A stretch of DNA of 64,000 nt from Maritimibacter sp. HL-12 (GCF_900177545.1 NZ_FXBQ01000001.1:868001-932000), one strand, 5' to 3'. Shown: positions 25,388 through 33,944, counted from the first letter of the stretch. Translations and numbers: made by a program. Notes: a model not told the origin generated them from the letters alone.

Positions 25388-25741
25388 ATGAAACACCTGA
25401 TCCTGCTCAATGACCCGCCCTATGGCACCGAGCGCAGCTTCAACGGCCTGCGCATGGCCCATGCGCTCGCCAAGAACGACCCGGAGGCGGAGATCACCGT
25501 CTTCCTGATGGCCGATGCGGTGCTCTGCGCCAAGTCCGGGCAGACGACGCCCGATGGCTTCTACAACCTCGAGCGGATGATCCGCCGTGTCTTGTCCGCC
25601 AAGGGCCGCGTGTTGATGTGCGGCACCTGCATGGATGCGCGCGGCCTCGCCGAAGGCGACATGATGGCGGGGGCGACCCGCTCGACGATGGACGAACTTG
25701 CCCAGGCGACGCTCGCCGCCGACAAGGTGCTGGTGTTCTGA
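25388..25741 (+). CDS. DsrE-family sulfur relay protein
   Basis: A 117-residue cytoplasmic DsrE/DsrF-like protein. It has the Rossmann-like start MKHLILLNDPPYGTERSFNG, a conserved Cys in ADAVLCAKSG, and a second pair in LMCGTCMDARG. In this family such cysteines carry persulfide sulfur between partner proteins. It lies between the DUF1499 gene and a rhodanese gene whose ATG overlaps its stop (TGATG), which suggests a direct DsrE-rhodanese sulfur hand-over. Confidence 0.88.
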   Translation: MKHLILLNDPPYGTERSFNGLRMAHALAKNDPEAEITVFLMADAVLCAKSGQTTPDGFYNLERMIRRVLSAKGRVLMCGTCMDARGLAEGDMMAGATRSTMDELAQATLAADKVLVF

Positions 25742-26037
25742 TGGCCGGGATGCTGACGCTCGGTGCCCTCGCGGCCGACCCTGATCGCTTCCACCTGATC
25801 GACGTCCGTGATGCCGAAGACTACGCCGCCGCGCATGTCGCGGGCGCCGTGCATGTCCCGCTGTCAGACCTCGCGGCCCGGGCAGACGAAATCCCCGCCG
25901 GAAAAACGCCGGTGACGATCTGCGGCAAGGGCGGCGGGCGGTCCGCCGAGGGCGCGGACATCCTGGACAAGCTCGGCCACCCGGGTGCCCTCTGGCTCGA
26001 AGGCGGCACGAACGGCTGGCTTGCAAAAAACACCTGA
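25741..26037 (+). CDS. Cytoplasmic single-domain rhodanese
   Basis: A 98-residue rhodanese domain protein with the entry motif HLIDVRDAEDYAAAHVAGAV and an active-site loop CGKGGGRS holding the single catalytic Cys. No signal peptide is present. It should accept sulfane sulfur as an enzyme persulfide and pass it on, probably to or from the coupled DsrE-like protein. The start follows from the TGATG overlap with the DsrE gene; the longer frame overprints DsrE. Confidence 0.88.
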   Translation: MAGMLTLGALAADPDRFHLIDVRDAEDYAAAHVAGAVHVPLSDLAARADEIPAGKTPVTICGKGGGRSAEGADILDKLGHPGALWLEGGTNGWLAKNT

Positions 26038-26069
26038 ACACCACGTAACCGGAACGGAGGAGACCCCGG

Positions 26070-26495
26070 ATGACCCTGAAACACCTTCTCGCGGCGGCAA
26101 GTGTCGCGCTCGGGCTGCACGCAGCGCCCGCGCTGGCACAGGATGCGGCCGTCGAGGCCATGCAGGAATACATGATGTTCTCGGACTACGAGTCCGGCAT
26201 CATCCTGCCCCAGCAACTTGATCAGACCGTCTTCGAGACCGCGCTCTTCGTCGACACCCGCGACGCCGGCCAGTTCGGCGAAGGCACGATTCCCGGTGCC
26301 GTCAACATCGAATGGCGCGAAGTGCTCGACCGGATCGACGAGATCCCCGAGGACGGCATGACCATCCTGTTCTGCAACACCGGCAGTCTCTCGGCGCAGG
26401 CGGCCTTCGCGTTGCGCGTGGCCGGGCGGTCGAACGTCGTCGCCATGCAGACCGGCTTCACCGGCTGGCAGCAGGACGCGGCCTACAAACCGTAA
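26070..26495 (+). CDS. Periplasmic rhodanese-like protein
   Basis: A 141-residue protein with a Sec signal peptide (KHLLAAASVALGLHAAPALA, cleavage after ALA) followed by a rhodanese domain. The motif is LFVDTRDAGQFGEGTIPGAV, and the active-site loop CNTGSLSAQ carries the catalytic Cys. With the cytoplasmic rhodanese just upstream, the operon therefore places sulfurtransferases on both sides of the inner membrane. The gene is last in the operon, 32 bp after the previous one. Confidence 0.88.
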   Translation: MTLKHLLAAASVALGLHAAPALAQDAAVEAMQEYMMFSDYESGIILPQQLDQTVFETALFVDTRDAGQFGEGTIPGAVNIEWREVLDRIDEIPEDGMTILFCNTGSLSAQAAFALRVAGRSNVVAMQTGFTGWQQDAAYKP

Positions 26496-26499
26496 GCCG

Positions 26500-26699
26500 T
26501 CATCCGCGTTGCGGCAGCAGGATCACCGCGCTGCCGATCAGACAGAGCGCCAAGCCGGCCAGATCCCAGAGGTCTGGCCGGTTTCCCCCGATCGGCCACA
26601 TCCAGGTTATCGAGGCGGCGACACAGATCCCGCCATAGGCCGCTTATGTCTTCCCGCGATCTCGGCAACGGCTGCGGCAATGAACCAGACATAGCTCAT
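26500..26699 (-). pseudogene. ynfA (UPF0060 membrane protein) with internal deletion
   Basis: The gene begins MSYVWFIAAAVAEIAG, matching the YnfA N-terminus. It then jumps out of frame to [33 protein letters not shown] and [10 protein letters not shown], the YnfA C-terminus with its own TGA. About 40 central codons are missing, and the two pieces are in different frames. The start still overlaps the Crp/Fnr-type regulator stop as ATGA, so the pair once formed an operon. The product is not functional. Confidence 0.85.
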
Positions 26700-27232
26700 G
26701 CGGATGGCGCTTTCCGGCGTCGGGCCAGTTCGCGGTAAAGGGCTTCACGGGAAATCCCCAGTTCATTCGCCACATCCTGCCAATGGCCCTTTTCCGGCAA
26801 CTGGTTTCCCTCTGCGATCCAGGCATCCAGCCGGTCGGCCACCCGTGGCAACGACCGGATTTCAGACCTGAACCGAGCGGCCTGAACGCCCCGGGCCAGC
26901 GTGGCAGCCCAGTTGGCCGCGAGGTCGGGGTTGGCAGCCAACGCCGATAGAAACACGGATCTCGGCAAGGCGAGAAGGACGGAGTCCGTCGCGGCAATCG
27001 CGTCACAATGGTAGGTTTCCGAATAGGCCGACGCTTCGGCCACGACCATTCCCGGCATGGCTCGCTGCAAGACCATTTCCGAGCCGTGCATCGTGTGACG
27101 GCACAGGTGGATCTGTCCCTCGGCAACCATGAACATCTCCGAAACTGGTGCCGTGCTGCGGAACAAGACCGCTCCCGCATGGAGATCAACGGATCGTGAT
27201 CCTGCGAACAGGGTTTCAAGGCTTCCCGACAT
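26696..27232 (-). CDS. Crp/Fnr-family transcriptional regulator
   Basis: A 178-residue short Crp/Fnr protein. A cNMP-binding-type beta roll covers residues about 10-110 (VDLHAGAVLFRSTAPVSEMF, VVAEASAYSETYHCDAIAAT), and a compact helix-turn-helix ends it (WQDVANELGISREALYREL). There is no FNR-type four-cysteine cluster. I place the start at the Met before SGSLETLF; Met at 27244 is an alternative, and neither has a clear ribosome-binding site. The palindrome at 27231-27244 overlaps these starts and suggests autoregulation. Its one co-operonic gene, ynfA, is broken. Confidence 0.85.
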   Translation of the reverse strand: MSGSLETLFAGSRSVDLHAGAVLFRSTAPVSEMFMVAEGQIHLCRHTMHGSEMVLQRAMPGMVVAEASAYSETYHCDAIAATDSVLLALPRSVFLSALAANPDLAANWAATLARGVQAARFRSEIRSLPRVADRLDAWIAEGNQLPEKGHWQDVANELGISREALYRELARRRKAPSA

Positions 27233-27244
27233 GATTGCGATCAT
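27231..27244. promoter_or_regulatory. Crp/Fnr-type inverted repeat
   Basis: ATGAT-TGCG-ATCAT is a perfect repeat with the 5-4-5 layout of FNR boxes (TTGAT-N4-ATCAA). It lies between the divergent regulator and the acetolactate-decarboxylase-like gene and overlaps the candidate start codons of the regulator. Confidence 0.55.
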
Positions 27245-27300
27245 ATGACGGGGGCATCGGTCCTGCAATATGGGCGAAACAGGAAACGAGAGACCACCCG

Positions 27301-28518
27301 ATGAAGCTGATCCCACTCACATTGATTGCTGCAACCTTGCCCTGCCTTGCACTTGCGCAGGAGCTGACGGTGCATGGCAATTTCCGCCACATGATGCACA
27401 CAGGCGAAACCGGGGGCACGGTAGCGCTCGATACGCTGAACGCCCCTTCGGCATGGGGCGTCGGGGCCACTGCCGGCCTGCGCGGCGAAGTGGTGATCCG
27501 TGACGGTTCGGTTCTGGTCAGCCGTGGCGACGACCCCGAGGCGCGCGTGACGCCGCCGGAAGCCGGGGAGGAGGCGGTCATCCTCGCCTTTGGCACGGTT
27601 GCCGACTGGCAGTCCGTTACGATCCCGCATGACATGGCACCCGACCGGTTGGCGCATTTCATCGAGATGCAGGCGGAAAGCCTTGGTCTCGATCCGGCGG
27701 GCGGATTTCCGATCCGCGTGCAAGGCCGCTTTCCACAACTGGTCTGGCACGTGGTGACCGGCGAGGCCCCGGCGCCGGGCGCGCAGGGAGGTCATGGCGC
27801 GGAAAACGGCGGAGGCCATGCCAACAGCCAGTCGGGGATGAACCTTTATGACGAAGCGGGCTCCAGCGGCGAGATCATCGGGGCCTACACCGGTGCCGCG
27901 CTGGAAGGCGTTGCCTCGCATCCGGGCGAGCGCCTGCACCTGCATTTCGTGTCGGCGGACGGAACGCGGTCAGGCCATGTCGACGAGATCCTGATCCCCG
28001 CAGATGCTGTGCTGTTGCTTCCCACGGCTTCGCCTTCCGCAGCTCATGATCATGATGCGCATGACGCCGCGCCCACCCTGCGTGAAGGTGGACAATCCGC
28101 CTTTGCCGCCATTCAGGAAATCACCGCCGCGCTGATGGCCGACCCCGCGACGGACTGGAGCAGGGTCGATATCGAGGCCCTGCGCCAGCACCTCATCGAC
28201 ATGGACAACGTGACCCTGCGCGCGGCGGTCGCCAGCGAAGAGATCGACGGCGGGGCGCGGTTCACAATCACCTCCGCCGATCCGGCTGTCGTGGCGTCGA
28301 TCCGCGCGATGGTGATCGCCCATGTGGCCACGATGAACGGCGTGGAAGGCTGGACCATGCAGGCCGAAGAGACCGCGGGCGGCGCGATCATGTCCGTGAC
28401 CGGACCCGACGCAGCCCGCATTCGCGGCCTTGGCTTCATCGGGTTGATGACCGTGGGCATGCACCATCAAGCCCATCACCTGGCGCTGGCCTCTGGCCGC
28501 AACCCGCACGACCACTGA
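27301..28518 (+). CDS. Secreted acetolactate decarboxylase-like protein with extra C-terminal domain
   Basis: A 405-residue protein with a signal peptide (IPLTLIAATLPCLALA). Residues about 20-245 resemble alpha-acetolactate decarboxylase (VHGNFRHMMHTGETGGTVAL, WGVGATAGLRGEVVIRDG, and an HLHFVSADGTRSGHVDE segment with the histidines expected to bind zinc). A His/Asp-rich linker (AAHDHDAHDAA) leads to a second domain of about 130 residues (IEALRQHLIDMDNVTLRAAV) ending in MHHQAHHLA and NPHDH. Decarboxylases of this family are normally single-domain and cytoplasmic. The histidine-rich segments suggest metal binding in the periplasm (inference). It is divergent from the Crp/Fnr gene. Confidence 0.75.
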   Translation: MKLIPLTLIAATLPCLALAQELTVHGNFRHMMHTGETGGTVALDTLNAPSAWGVGATAGLRGEVVIRDGSVLVSRGDDPEARVTPPEAGEEAVILAFGTVADWQSVTIPHDMAPDRLAHFIEMQAESLGLDPAGGFPIRVQGRFPQLVWHVVTGEAPAPGAQGGHGAENGGGHANSQSGMNLYDEAGSSGEIIGAYTGAALEGVASHPGERLHLHFVSADGTRSGHVDEILIPADAVLLLPTASPSAAHDHDAHDAAPTLREGGQSAFAAIQEITAALMADPATDWSRVDIEALRQHLIDMDNVTLRAAVASEEIDGGARFTITSADPAVVASIRAMVIAHVATMNGVEGWTMQAEETAGGAIMSVTGPDAARIRGLGFIGLMTVGMHHQAHHLALASGRNPHDH

Positions 28519-28820
28519 GGCTTGCCCCAAAAAGCCCCGGTTTGGTCCTTGCCGCCCGAGCCGGGGCCGCGATGTTGGGTAAAGGCTATTGGCAAGCGCA
28601 GGGCGCGACGGAGATCGTCGGGGCCGGCTCATGCGGATGGGAGCTTCGAGACCGACGATGCGCCCGAAACTTGCGGACGTCAGATCGAGATCTCTCGCTG
28701 ATAGCAAGCCATCGGGCTGCCTTTCCCTGGGGCGGTCAACACCCCCACCGAAACGCGAGGCCGCTCGCGAGCGCGAGAGACTTGCGTTCTCAGGCGCAAC
28801 TGCTTCACAGGATGCGGGAT
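28519..28820. other. Gene-free spacer between convergent genes
   Basis: About 300 bp between the ends of the acetolactate-decarboxylase-like gene and the Lrp/AsnC gene. Open frames here are extensions of antisense frames, and no domain, RNA or clear terminator was recognised. Confidence 0.4.
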
Positions 28821-29276
28821 CTACCGCATCGGAAATACCATGCGGTCCTTCACGGTGCCGTAGGCAAAGCTCGTGTCGATCGACCCGATGCCTCCGACTC
28901 GCTGCAGTCGCGCGCGGATGAACCGCTCGTAATCATCCAGCGACTCCACGACGACGCGCAATTGGTAATCGGTCTGGCCGGTCATCACATGACATTCCAG
29001 CACCTCGTCCATCTGACCGACCTCGCGTTCGAAGGTCTGGACGGTGGCTTCATCGTGCCGCTCCAGCCGGATGCGGACGAAAGCGGTGATCGGCAATCCG
29101 TAGGCGCGGGCGTCCACCCGCGCTGCATAGCCGAAGATGACGCCGGTCTTCTCAAGGTTGCGCAAGCGGCGGAGGCAGGGCGAAGGCGAGAGATTGACCG
29201 CCGCCGCCAGATCCTGGTTCGACATGCGCCCATCGCATTGCAGGGCCCGGATGATCTGGCGGTCCTTATCGTCCAT
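28821..29276 (-). CDS. mdeR: Lrp/AsnC-family regulator of methionine catabolism
   Basis: A 151-residue Lrp/AsnC protein. The N-terminal helix-turn-helix is MSNQDLAAAVNLSPSPCLRR. The C-terminal RAM ligand-binding domain includes VLECHVMTGQTDYQLRVVVE. It is divergent from methionine gamma-lyase and the 2-oxobutyrate dehydrogenase-like gene, the same arrangement as mdeR-mdeA-mdeB of Pseudomonas putida, where MdeR activates the operon in response to methionine. The start is set at the Met of MDDKDRQIIRALQCDG; the longer frame only overprints the divergent gene. Confidence 0.88.
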   Translation of the reverse strand: MDDKDRQIIRALQCDGRMSNQDLAAAVNLSPSPCLRRLRNLEKTGVIFGYAARVDARAYGLPITAFVRIRLERHDEATVQTFEREVGQMDEVLECHVMTGQTDYQLRVVVESLDDYERFIRARLQRVGGIGSIDTSFAYGTVKDRMVFPMR

Positions 29277-29288
29277 TCCGACCTCGAT

Positions 29289-29305
29289 TTGGCAGTATAT
29301 GCCAA
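29289..29305. promoter_or_regulatory. Inverted repeat, probable MdeR operator
   Basis: TTGGCA-GTATA-TGCCAA is a perfect 6-5-6 repeat in the 108-bp interval between mdeR and mdeA, 12 bp from the mdeR start. Its size and AT-rich centre fit an Lrp/AsnC dimer site. Confidence 0.65.
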
Positions 29306-29384
29306 TTTGATCGCAGATCAGGGTCACAAACGCAATCCGTAGGCGCCAATCTCGCGATAACCTGCCACAAACAGGAGATCGAAC

Positions 29385-30587
29385 ATGACTCAATCCCAAG
29401 GCTTCGCAACCCGCGCCATTCACCTCGGCTACGACCCGGCCGACCACGAGGGTGCCCTCACGCCTCCCCTGCACCTGACCTCGACCTTTGCCTTCGAGTC
29501 GGCCGAGGCAGGGGCCGAGATCTTTGCCGGGGAGCGCGCGGGCCATGTCTATTCACGGATCTCGAACCCCACGCTCGACCTGCTCGAACGCCGCGTTGCG
29601 GATCTGGAAGGGGCCGAGGCAGGGCTGGGGCTGGCCTCGGGCATGGGGGCGATCACGGCCGTGCTCTGGACGCTGCTCTCGCCGGGTGATGAGGTGATCG
29701 TCGACACGACGCTCTACGGCTGCACTTTCGCCTTCATGCACCACGGGTTGCGCAAGTTCGGCATCACCATCACCCATGTCGATCTGACCGACCCGGCCAA
29801 CCTCGCACCCGCCATGACCGACCGCACCCGCGTGGTCTATTTCGAGACGCCCGCCAATCCCAACATGCGCCTGGTGGATATCGAGGCGGTCGCCGCCGTG
29901 GCCCACGCGGGCGGCGCGCAGGTGGTCGTCGACAATACCTACGCCACGCCCTACCTGACCCGGCCCATCGCGCTCGGGGCCGACCTGGTGCTGCATTCGG
30001 CCACCAAGTACCTCGGCGGTCATGGTGATCTGGTCGCGGGCATCGTGGTCGGCCGGGCCGAGGCGATCACCGAGATCCGGCTGGTGGGCATGAAGGACAT
30101 GACAGGAGCGGTCATGGCCCCCTTCAACGCCATGCTGATCCTGCGCGGCCTGAAAACCCTCGCGCTTCGGATGGAGCGGCATTGCACCAGCGCGCAGGCG
30201 GTGGCCGCGTGGCTGGAGGATCATCCCGAGGTCGCCACGGTGCATTATCCGGGGCTGGAGAGTTTCGGCCAGCACGCGCTGGCCTGCCGCCAGATGGCGC
30301 GCCCCGGCGCGATGATCGCCTTCGAGCTGAAAGGCGGGCTGGAGGCGGGGCGGCGCATGATGAACGGGCTGCGGATGATCGCGCGGGCGGTGTCGCTTGG
30401 CGATGCCGAAACCCTGATCCAGCACCCGGCTTCGATGACGCATTCCACCTATACCCCCGAAGAACGCACCGCCCATGGCATCGCCGACGGGCTGATCCGC
30501 CTGTCGGTGGGGCTCGAGGACGTGGCCGACATCCTAGCCGATCTGGATGGCGCGCTGGCCCCTCTACGCGCTATGGGTAACGCCTGA
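29385..30587 (+). CDS. mdeA: Methionine gamma-lyase
   Basis: A 400-residue PLP enzyme of the Cys/Met-metabolism family. It has the substrate-phosphate region YSRISNPTLDLLE, LASGMGAI, the TTLYGCTFAFMHHG segment with the active-site Cys that distinguishes methionine gamma-lyase from cystathionine enzymes, and the PLP lysine in HSATKYLGGHGD. The C-terminal AVSLGDAETLIQHPASMTHS segment also matches. It splits methionine into methanethiol, 2-oxobutyrate and ammonia, and also acts on homocysteine. A CAGGAG ribosome-binding site precedes the ATG. The oxoacid product should go to the enzyme encoded next. Confidence 0.94.
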   Translation: MTQSQGFATRAIHLGYDPADHEGALTPPLHLTSTFAFESAEAGAEIFAGERAGHVYSRISNPTLDLLERRVADLEGAEAGLGLASGMGAITAVLWTLLSPGDEVIVDTTLYGCTFAFMHHGLRKFGITITHVDLTDPANLAPAMTDRTRVVYFETPANPNMRLVDIEAVAAVAHAGGAQVVVDNTYATPYLTRPIALGADLVLHSATKYLGGHGDLVAGIVVGRAEAITEIRLVGMKDMTGAVMAPFNAMLILRGLKTLALRMERHCTSAQAVAAWLEDHPEVATVHYPGLESFGQHALACRQMARPGAMIAFELKGGLEAGRRMMNGLRMIARAVSLGDAETLIQHPASMTHSTYTPEERTAHGIADGLIRLSVGLEDVADILADLDGALAPLRAMGNA

Positions 30588-30603
30588 GACCTGCGAGGAT
30601 ACG

Positions 30604-32970
30604 ATGAACTCCGACGCACACCACCTGAACACCATTGAGCAGCGGCTGTTGTGGCTGTCGCATTGGATGATCCACCATGCAAACCACAACCGCCCCAAGG
30701 TGGATGGCATCAAGACAGGCGGCCACCAGGCGTCCTCGGCGTCGATGGTGTCGATCATGACCGCGCTCTACTTCTCGGCGCTGCGTCCCGAAGACAGGGT
30801 GGCGGTGAAGCCTCACGCGTCGCCGGTCTTTCACGCCATGCAATATCTCATGGGCAACCAGACCCGCGCCCGGATGGAGGCGTTCCGGGGCTTCGGCGGG
30901 GTGCAGAGCTACCCGAGCCGGACCAAGGACGTCGACGACGTGGATTTCTCCACCGGCTCGGTCGGTCTTGGCGTAGCGATCACGTCTTTCGCCTCGCTGG
31001 TGCAGGATTACGTCGCGGCCAAGGACTGGGGCGCGGGGCTGCCGATGGGGCGTATGGTGGCGCTGGTGGGCGATGCGGAGCTGGACGAAGGCAATATCTA
31101 CGAGGCGTTGCAGGAGGGCTGGAAGAACGACCTTCGCAATTGCTGGTGGATCATCGACTACAACCGCCAGTCGCTTGACGGGATCGTGCGCGAGGGGCTG
31201 TTCGGCCGGGTCGAGAAGATCTTCGACGCCTTCGGCTGGGACGTGGTGCGGGTGAAATATGGCGCGCTTCAACGCGCGGCTTTCGAGGAACCGGGCGGGG
31301 AGGCCTTGCGCGACTGGATCGACCGTTGCCCGAACGCGGAATATTCGGCCCTGACCTACCGCGGCGGCGCGGTCTGGAGGCAACGGCTGATGGACGATCT
31401 CGGCGACCAGGGCGACGTGACCGCGCTGATCGACCGGCGCTCGGACAGGGAACTGGCCGCGCTGATGGAGAACCTCGGCGGCAACTGCGTGCAGACCATG
31501 GCGGAGACCTTCGCCGCCGTCGACCACGACCGCCCGACCTGTTTTCTTGCCTACACGATCAAGGGCTGGGGCACCCCCATCGCGGGGCACAAGGACAACC
31601 ACGGCGGGCTGATGACCAAGGCCCAGATGGCCGAGTGGCAGCAGCATATGGGCGTGCCGGAAGGGCAGGAATGGGAGCCCTTCGCCGGGGTCGCGGACCC
31701 GGACGCCCTGCGCGCCTTCCTCGACCGGGTGCCCTTCTTCGCCAAGGGGACGCGCCGCCATTCCGACGACAAGCTCGCGGCACCCCGGATCTCTGTTGCG
31801 ACCGACCGCGAGACCTCGACCCAGATCGCCTTCGGCAAGATCCTCGACGACCTCGCGAAGGGTGACAGCGGGTTCGCCGACCGGATCGTGACGATGTCGC
31901 CGGACGTGACCGGCACCACCTCGCTCGGCCCCTGGGTCAACCGGCGCAAGCTCTTTGCGCGGAAAGCCCTTAAGGACGCCTTCATCGAGCACCGCATCCC
32001 CTCGACCGCGAAATGGGAGTTCACGCCGCAGGGCCAGCACATCGAACTCGGCATCGCCGAGATGAACCTGTTCCTGCTGCTCGGTGCCGCCGGCCTGTCG
32101 CACAGCCTGTTCGGCAAGCGGCTGATCCCCATCGGCACGGTCTACGATCCCTTCGTCCATCGCGGCCTCGATGCGCTGAACTACGCTTGCTACCAGGACG
32201 CGCGCTTCCTCATCGTCGGCACGCCCTCGGGCGTGACGCTCGCGCCCGAGGGCGGTGCGCATCAGTCCATCGGGACGCCGCTGACCGGTATGGCGCAGGA
32301 CGGTCTGGCCAGTTTCGAGCCGGCTTTCGCCGATGAATTGGCCGTGATCATGGAATGGGCCTTCGACTACCTGCAGCGGGATGGCGAGGACGACCCGGAC
32401 GAGCGCACCTGGCTGCGCGACGAGACCGGCGGCTCGGTCTATCTGCGGCTGACCACGAAACCGCTGGAACAGCCGGGCAAGCGCCACGACGACGCCTTCC
32501 GGCAGGGCGCGATCGACGGTGCCTACTGGCTGCGTCCGCCCGGCCCCAACTGCGAGGTGGTGATCGCCTATCAGGGTGCCGTGGCCGACGAGGCGATCGC
32601 GGCGGCGGGCATGATCGGCGGGGTGCGGCGCGACATTGGCGTGCTGGCCGTGACCTCGGCCGACCGGCTGAACGCAGGCTGGACTGCGGCGCAGCGCGAA
32701 CGCGCGCGGGGCAATCCGGCGTCGGTGAGCCATGTCGAGCGGCTGCTCGCCCCCTTGCCACGGCATTGCAGCCTTGTCACCGTGCTGGACGGCCACCCGG
32801 CCACCCTGAGCTGGCTCGGTTCGGTCGCGGGGCATCGTGTCATTGCCCACGGGGTTGAACATTTCGGACAGACGGGGACGATCGGCGATCTCTACCGGCA
32901 TTTCCGCATCGACCGCGACGCGCTGGTGGCCTCGGTAAACGGGCTGACGAGCGGCGCCCGGTCTGGGTGA
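30604..32970 (+). CDS. mdeB: 2-Oxobutyrate/pyruvate dehydrogenase E1-like protein (MdeB type)
   Basis: A 788-residue thiamine-diphosphate enzyme of the homodimeric pyruvate dehydrogenase E1 (AceE) type, shorter than the roughly 890 residues of AceE. The TPP motif begins VALVGDAELDEGNIYEALQ and ends WWIIDYNRQ. Other hallmarks are TIKGWGTPIAGHKDNHGGL, a GQHIELGIAEMNLFLLLGA segment and SVTLAPEGGAHQS-like conservation (GVTLAPEGGAHQSIGTPL). In Pseudomonas the equivalent MdeB is a 2-oxobutyrate dehydrogenase E1, converting the mdeA product towards propionyl-CoA. No E2 or E3 gene is nearby, so it must borrow them. It follows mdeA after 16 bp. Confidence 0.88.
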   Translation: MNSDAHHLNTIEQRLLWLSHWMIHHANHNRPKVDGIKTGGHQASSASMVSIMTALYFSALRPEDRVAVKPHASPVFHAMQYLMGNQTRARMEAFRGFGGVQSYPSRTKDVDDVDFSTGSVGLGVAITSFASLVQDYVAAKDWGAGLPMGRMVALVGDAELDEGNIYEALQEGWKNDLRNCWWIIDYNRQSLDGIVREGLFGRVEKIFDAFGWDVVRVKYGALQRAAFEEPGGEALRDWIDRCPNAEYSALTYRGGAVWRQRLMDDLGDQGDVTALIDRRSDRELAALMENLGGNCVQTMAETFAAVDHDRPTCFLAYTIKGWGTPIAGHKDNHGGLMTKAQMAEWQQHMGVPEGQEWEPFAGVADPDALRAFLDRVPFFAKGTRRHSDDKLAAPRISVATDRETSTQIAFGKILDDLAKGDSGFADRIVTMSPDVTGTTSLGPWVNRRKLFARKALKDAFIEHRIPSTAKWEFTPQGQHIELGIAEMNLFLLLGAAGLSHSLFGKRLIPIGTVYDPFVHRGLDALNYACYQDARFLIVGTPSGVTLAPEGGAHQSIGTPLTGMAQDGLASFEPAFADELAVIMEWAFDYLQRDGEDDPDERTWLRDETGGSVYLRLTTKPLEQPGKRHDDAFRQGAIDGAYWLRPPGPNCEVVIAYQGAVADEAIAAAGMIGGVRRDIGVLAVTSADRLNAGWTAAQRERARGNPASVSHVERLLAPLPRHCSLVTVLDGHPATLSWLGSVAGHRVIAHGVEHFGQTGTIGDLYRHFRIDRDALVASVNGLTSGARSG

Positions 32971-33310
32971 GCTGCGTGTCCGGGATACCAAGCATGGCCC
33001 ATCGCCTGTCGCTGCACGGTGCGGCTGGTCTTGAGCCGGTCAGAAGATCTTGAATGCGCTCCCGCCCTGTCCGGAGCGTGGCCGACATCCACCCGCGCGT
33101 TCCTGACATCGCACAACGAAGGGCCGGTCCCGCACGGAGGCAACCCGCTCAATACGAGCATGCGCAAGCATCGCAGGAGGCCGGTTTTGCAGCGCCACCC
33201 GCAGCCCGGTATGACCGTTCAGCCGCAATCCGACGAATGACCGGCCCCGGCACTTCTGCCGCCGGCCACTGTCCTGCGCGTCCCTTCAAGTACAGCCGTC
33301 AGAATGTGCG
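32971..33310. other. Gene-free spacer, probably decayed
   Basis: About 340 bp between the mdeB stop and the first recognisable codons of the sigma-factor relic. Only short frames without a ribosome-binding site or recognisable domain are present. Confidence 0.4.
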
Positions 33311-33781
33311 GCCTTTGAAGAGCTCTACCGCAAGCATAACGCGGCGATGGTGCGGATGTGCGCCGGGCTCATGCGCAATCATGCGACGGCGGAAGAACTG
33401 GCGCAGGAAATCTGGATCGCGGTGCTCAAGAACATCGGCGGGTTCGAGGGGCGGTCGTCTCTGGCGGGCTGGATCTTCACTATCCTGCTGAACAAGGCCC
33501 GTTCGCGGCTGAAGCGCGACGGGCGCAGCGTGTCGTTCGACGAGATCGGCAAAGACAATGGTTTGCAGGCCGCGTTTGACGGGCGGGGGCGCTGGAAAGA
33601 CATGCTTGGGCTGTGGAACGAATTCACGCCGGAACGGGTGGTGGAAGGCCGCAGCGTGCTCGAACATGTGAACGCCGCGATCGAGGCGTTGCCCTCGGCT
33701 CAGCGGGCGGTGCTGATCCTGCGTGGCCAGCAGGGGCTCGATGCCGCCGAGGCCTGGCCTTCGGGATCATGGCACCGATGA
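33311..33781 (+). pseudogene. ECF-type sigma factor relic, truncated at both ends
   Basis: The frame reads AFEELYRKHNAAMVRMCAGL, NHATAEELAQEIWIAVLKNI and SSLAGWIFTILLNKARSRLK, a complete sigma region 2. It then reaches LEHVNAAIEALPSAQRAVLI of region 4 and stops at GLDAAEAWPSGSWHR, where the region 4 recognition helix should follow. No usable start codon precedes AFEELY in this frame; the first Met is inside region 2. The loss of both ends points to a non-functional gene fused to unrelated DNA by deletion. Confidence 0.78.
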
Positions 33782-33944
33782 TGACGCGCGCGCTGCACCT
33801 CGTTTTCGGGGCCGTCCCGGACGGTGTATTCCAGGCGCTGACCAACGGTCGCAGCGTGCCGGCCTGAAGTCCTTGGCCCATCCATCGACCACGGGTGGGC
33901 CCAATGTCTTTACTTCACACCACCCGGCACGCACGGGATCGCCC

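Noticed and set aside
30571-32991. An 806-codon open frame on the minus strand
   Set aside because: It mirrors the E1-like dehydrogenase gene, whose sense frame has clear TPP-enzyme motifs; the antisense product has none.
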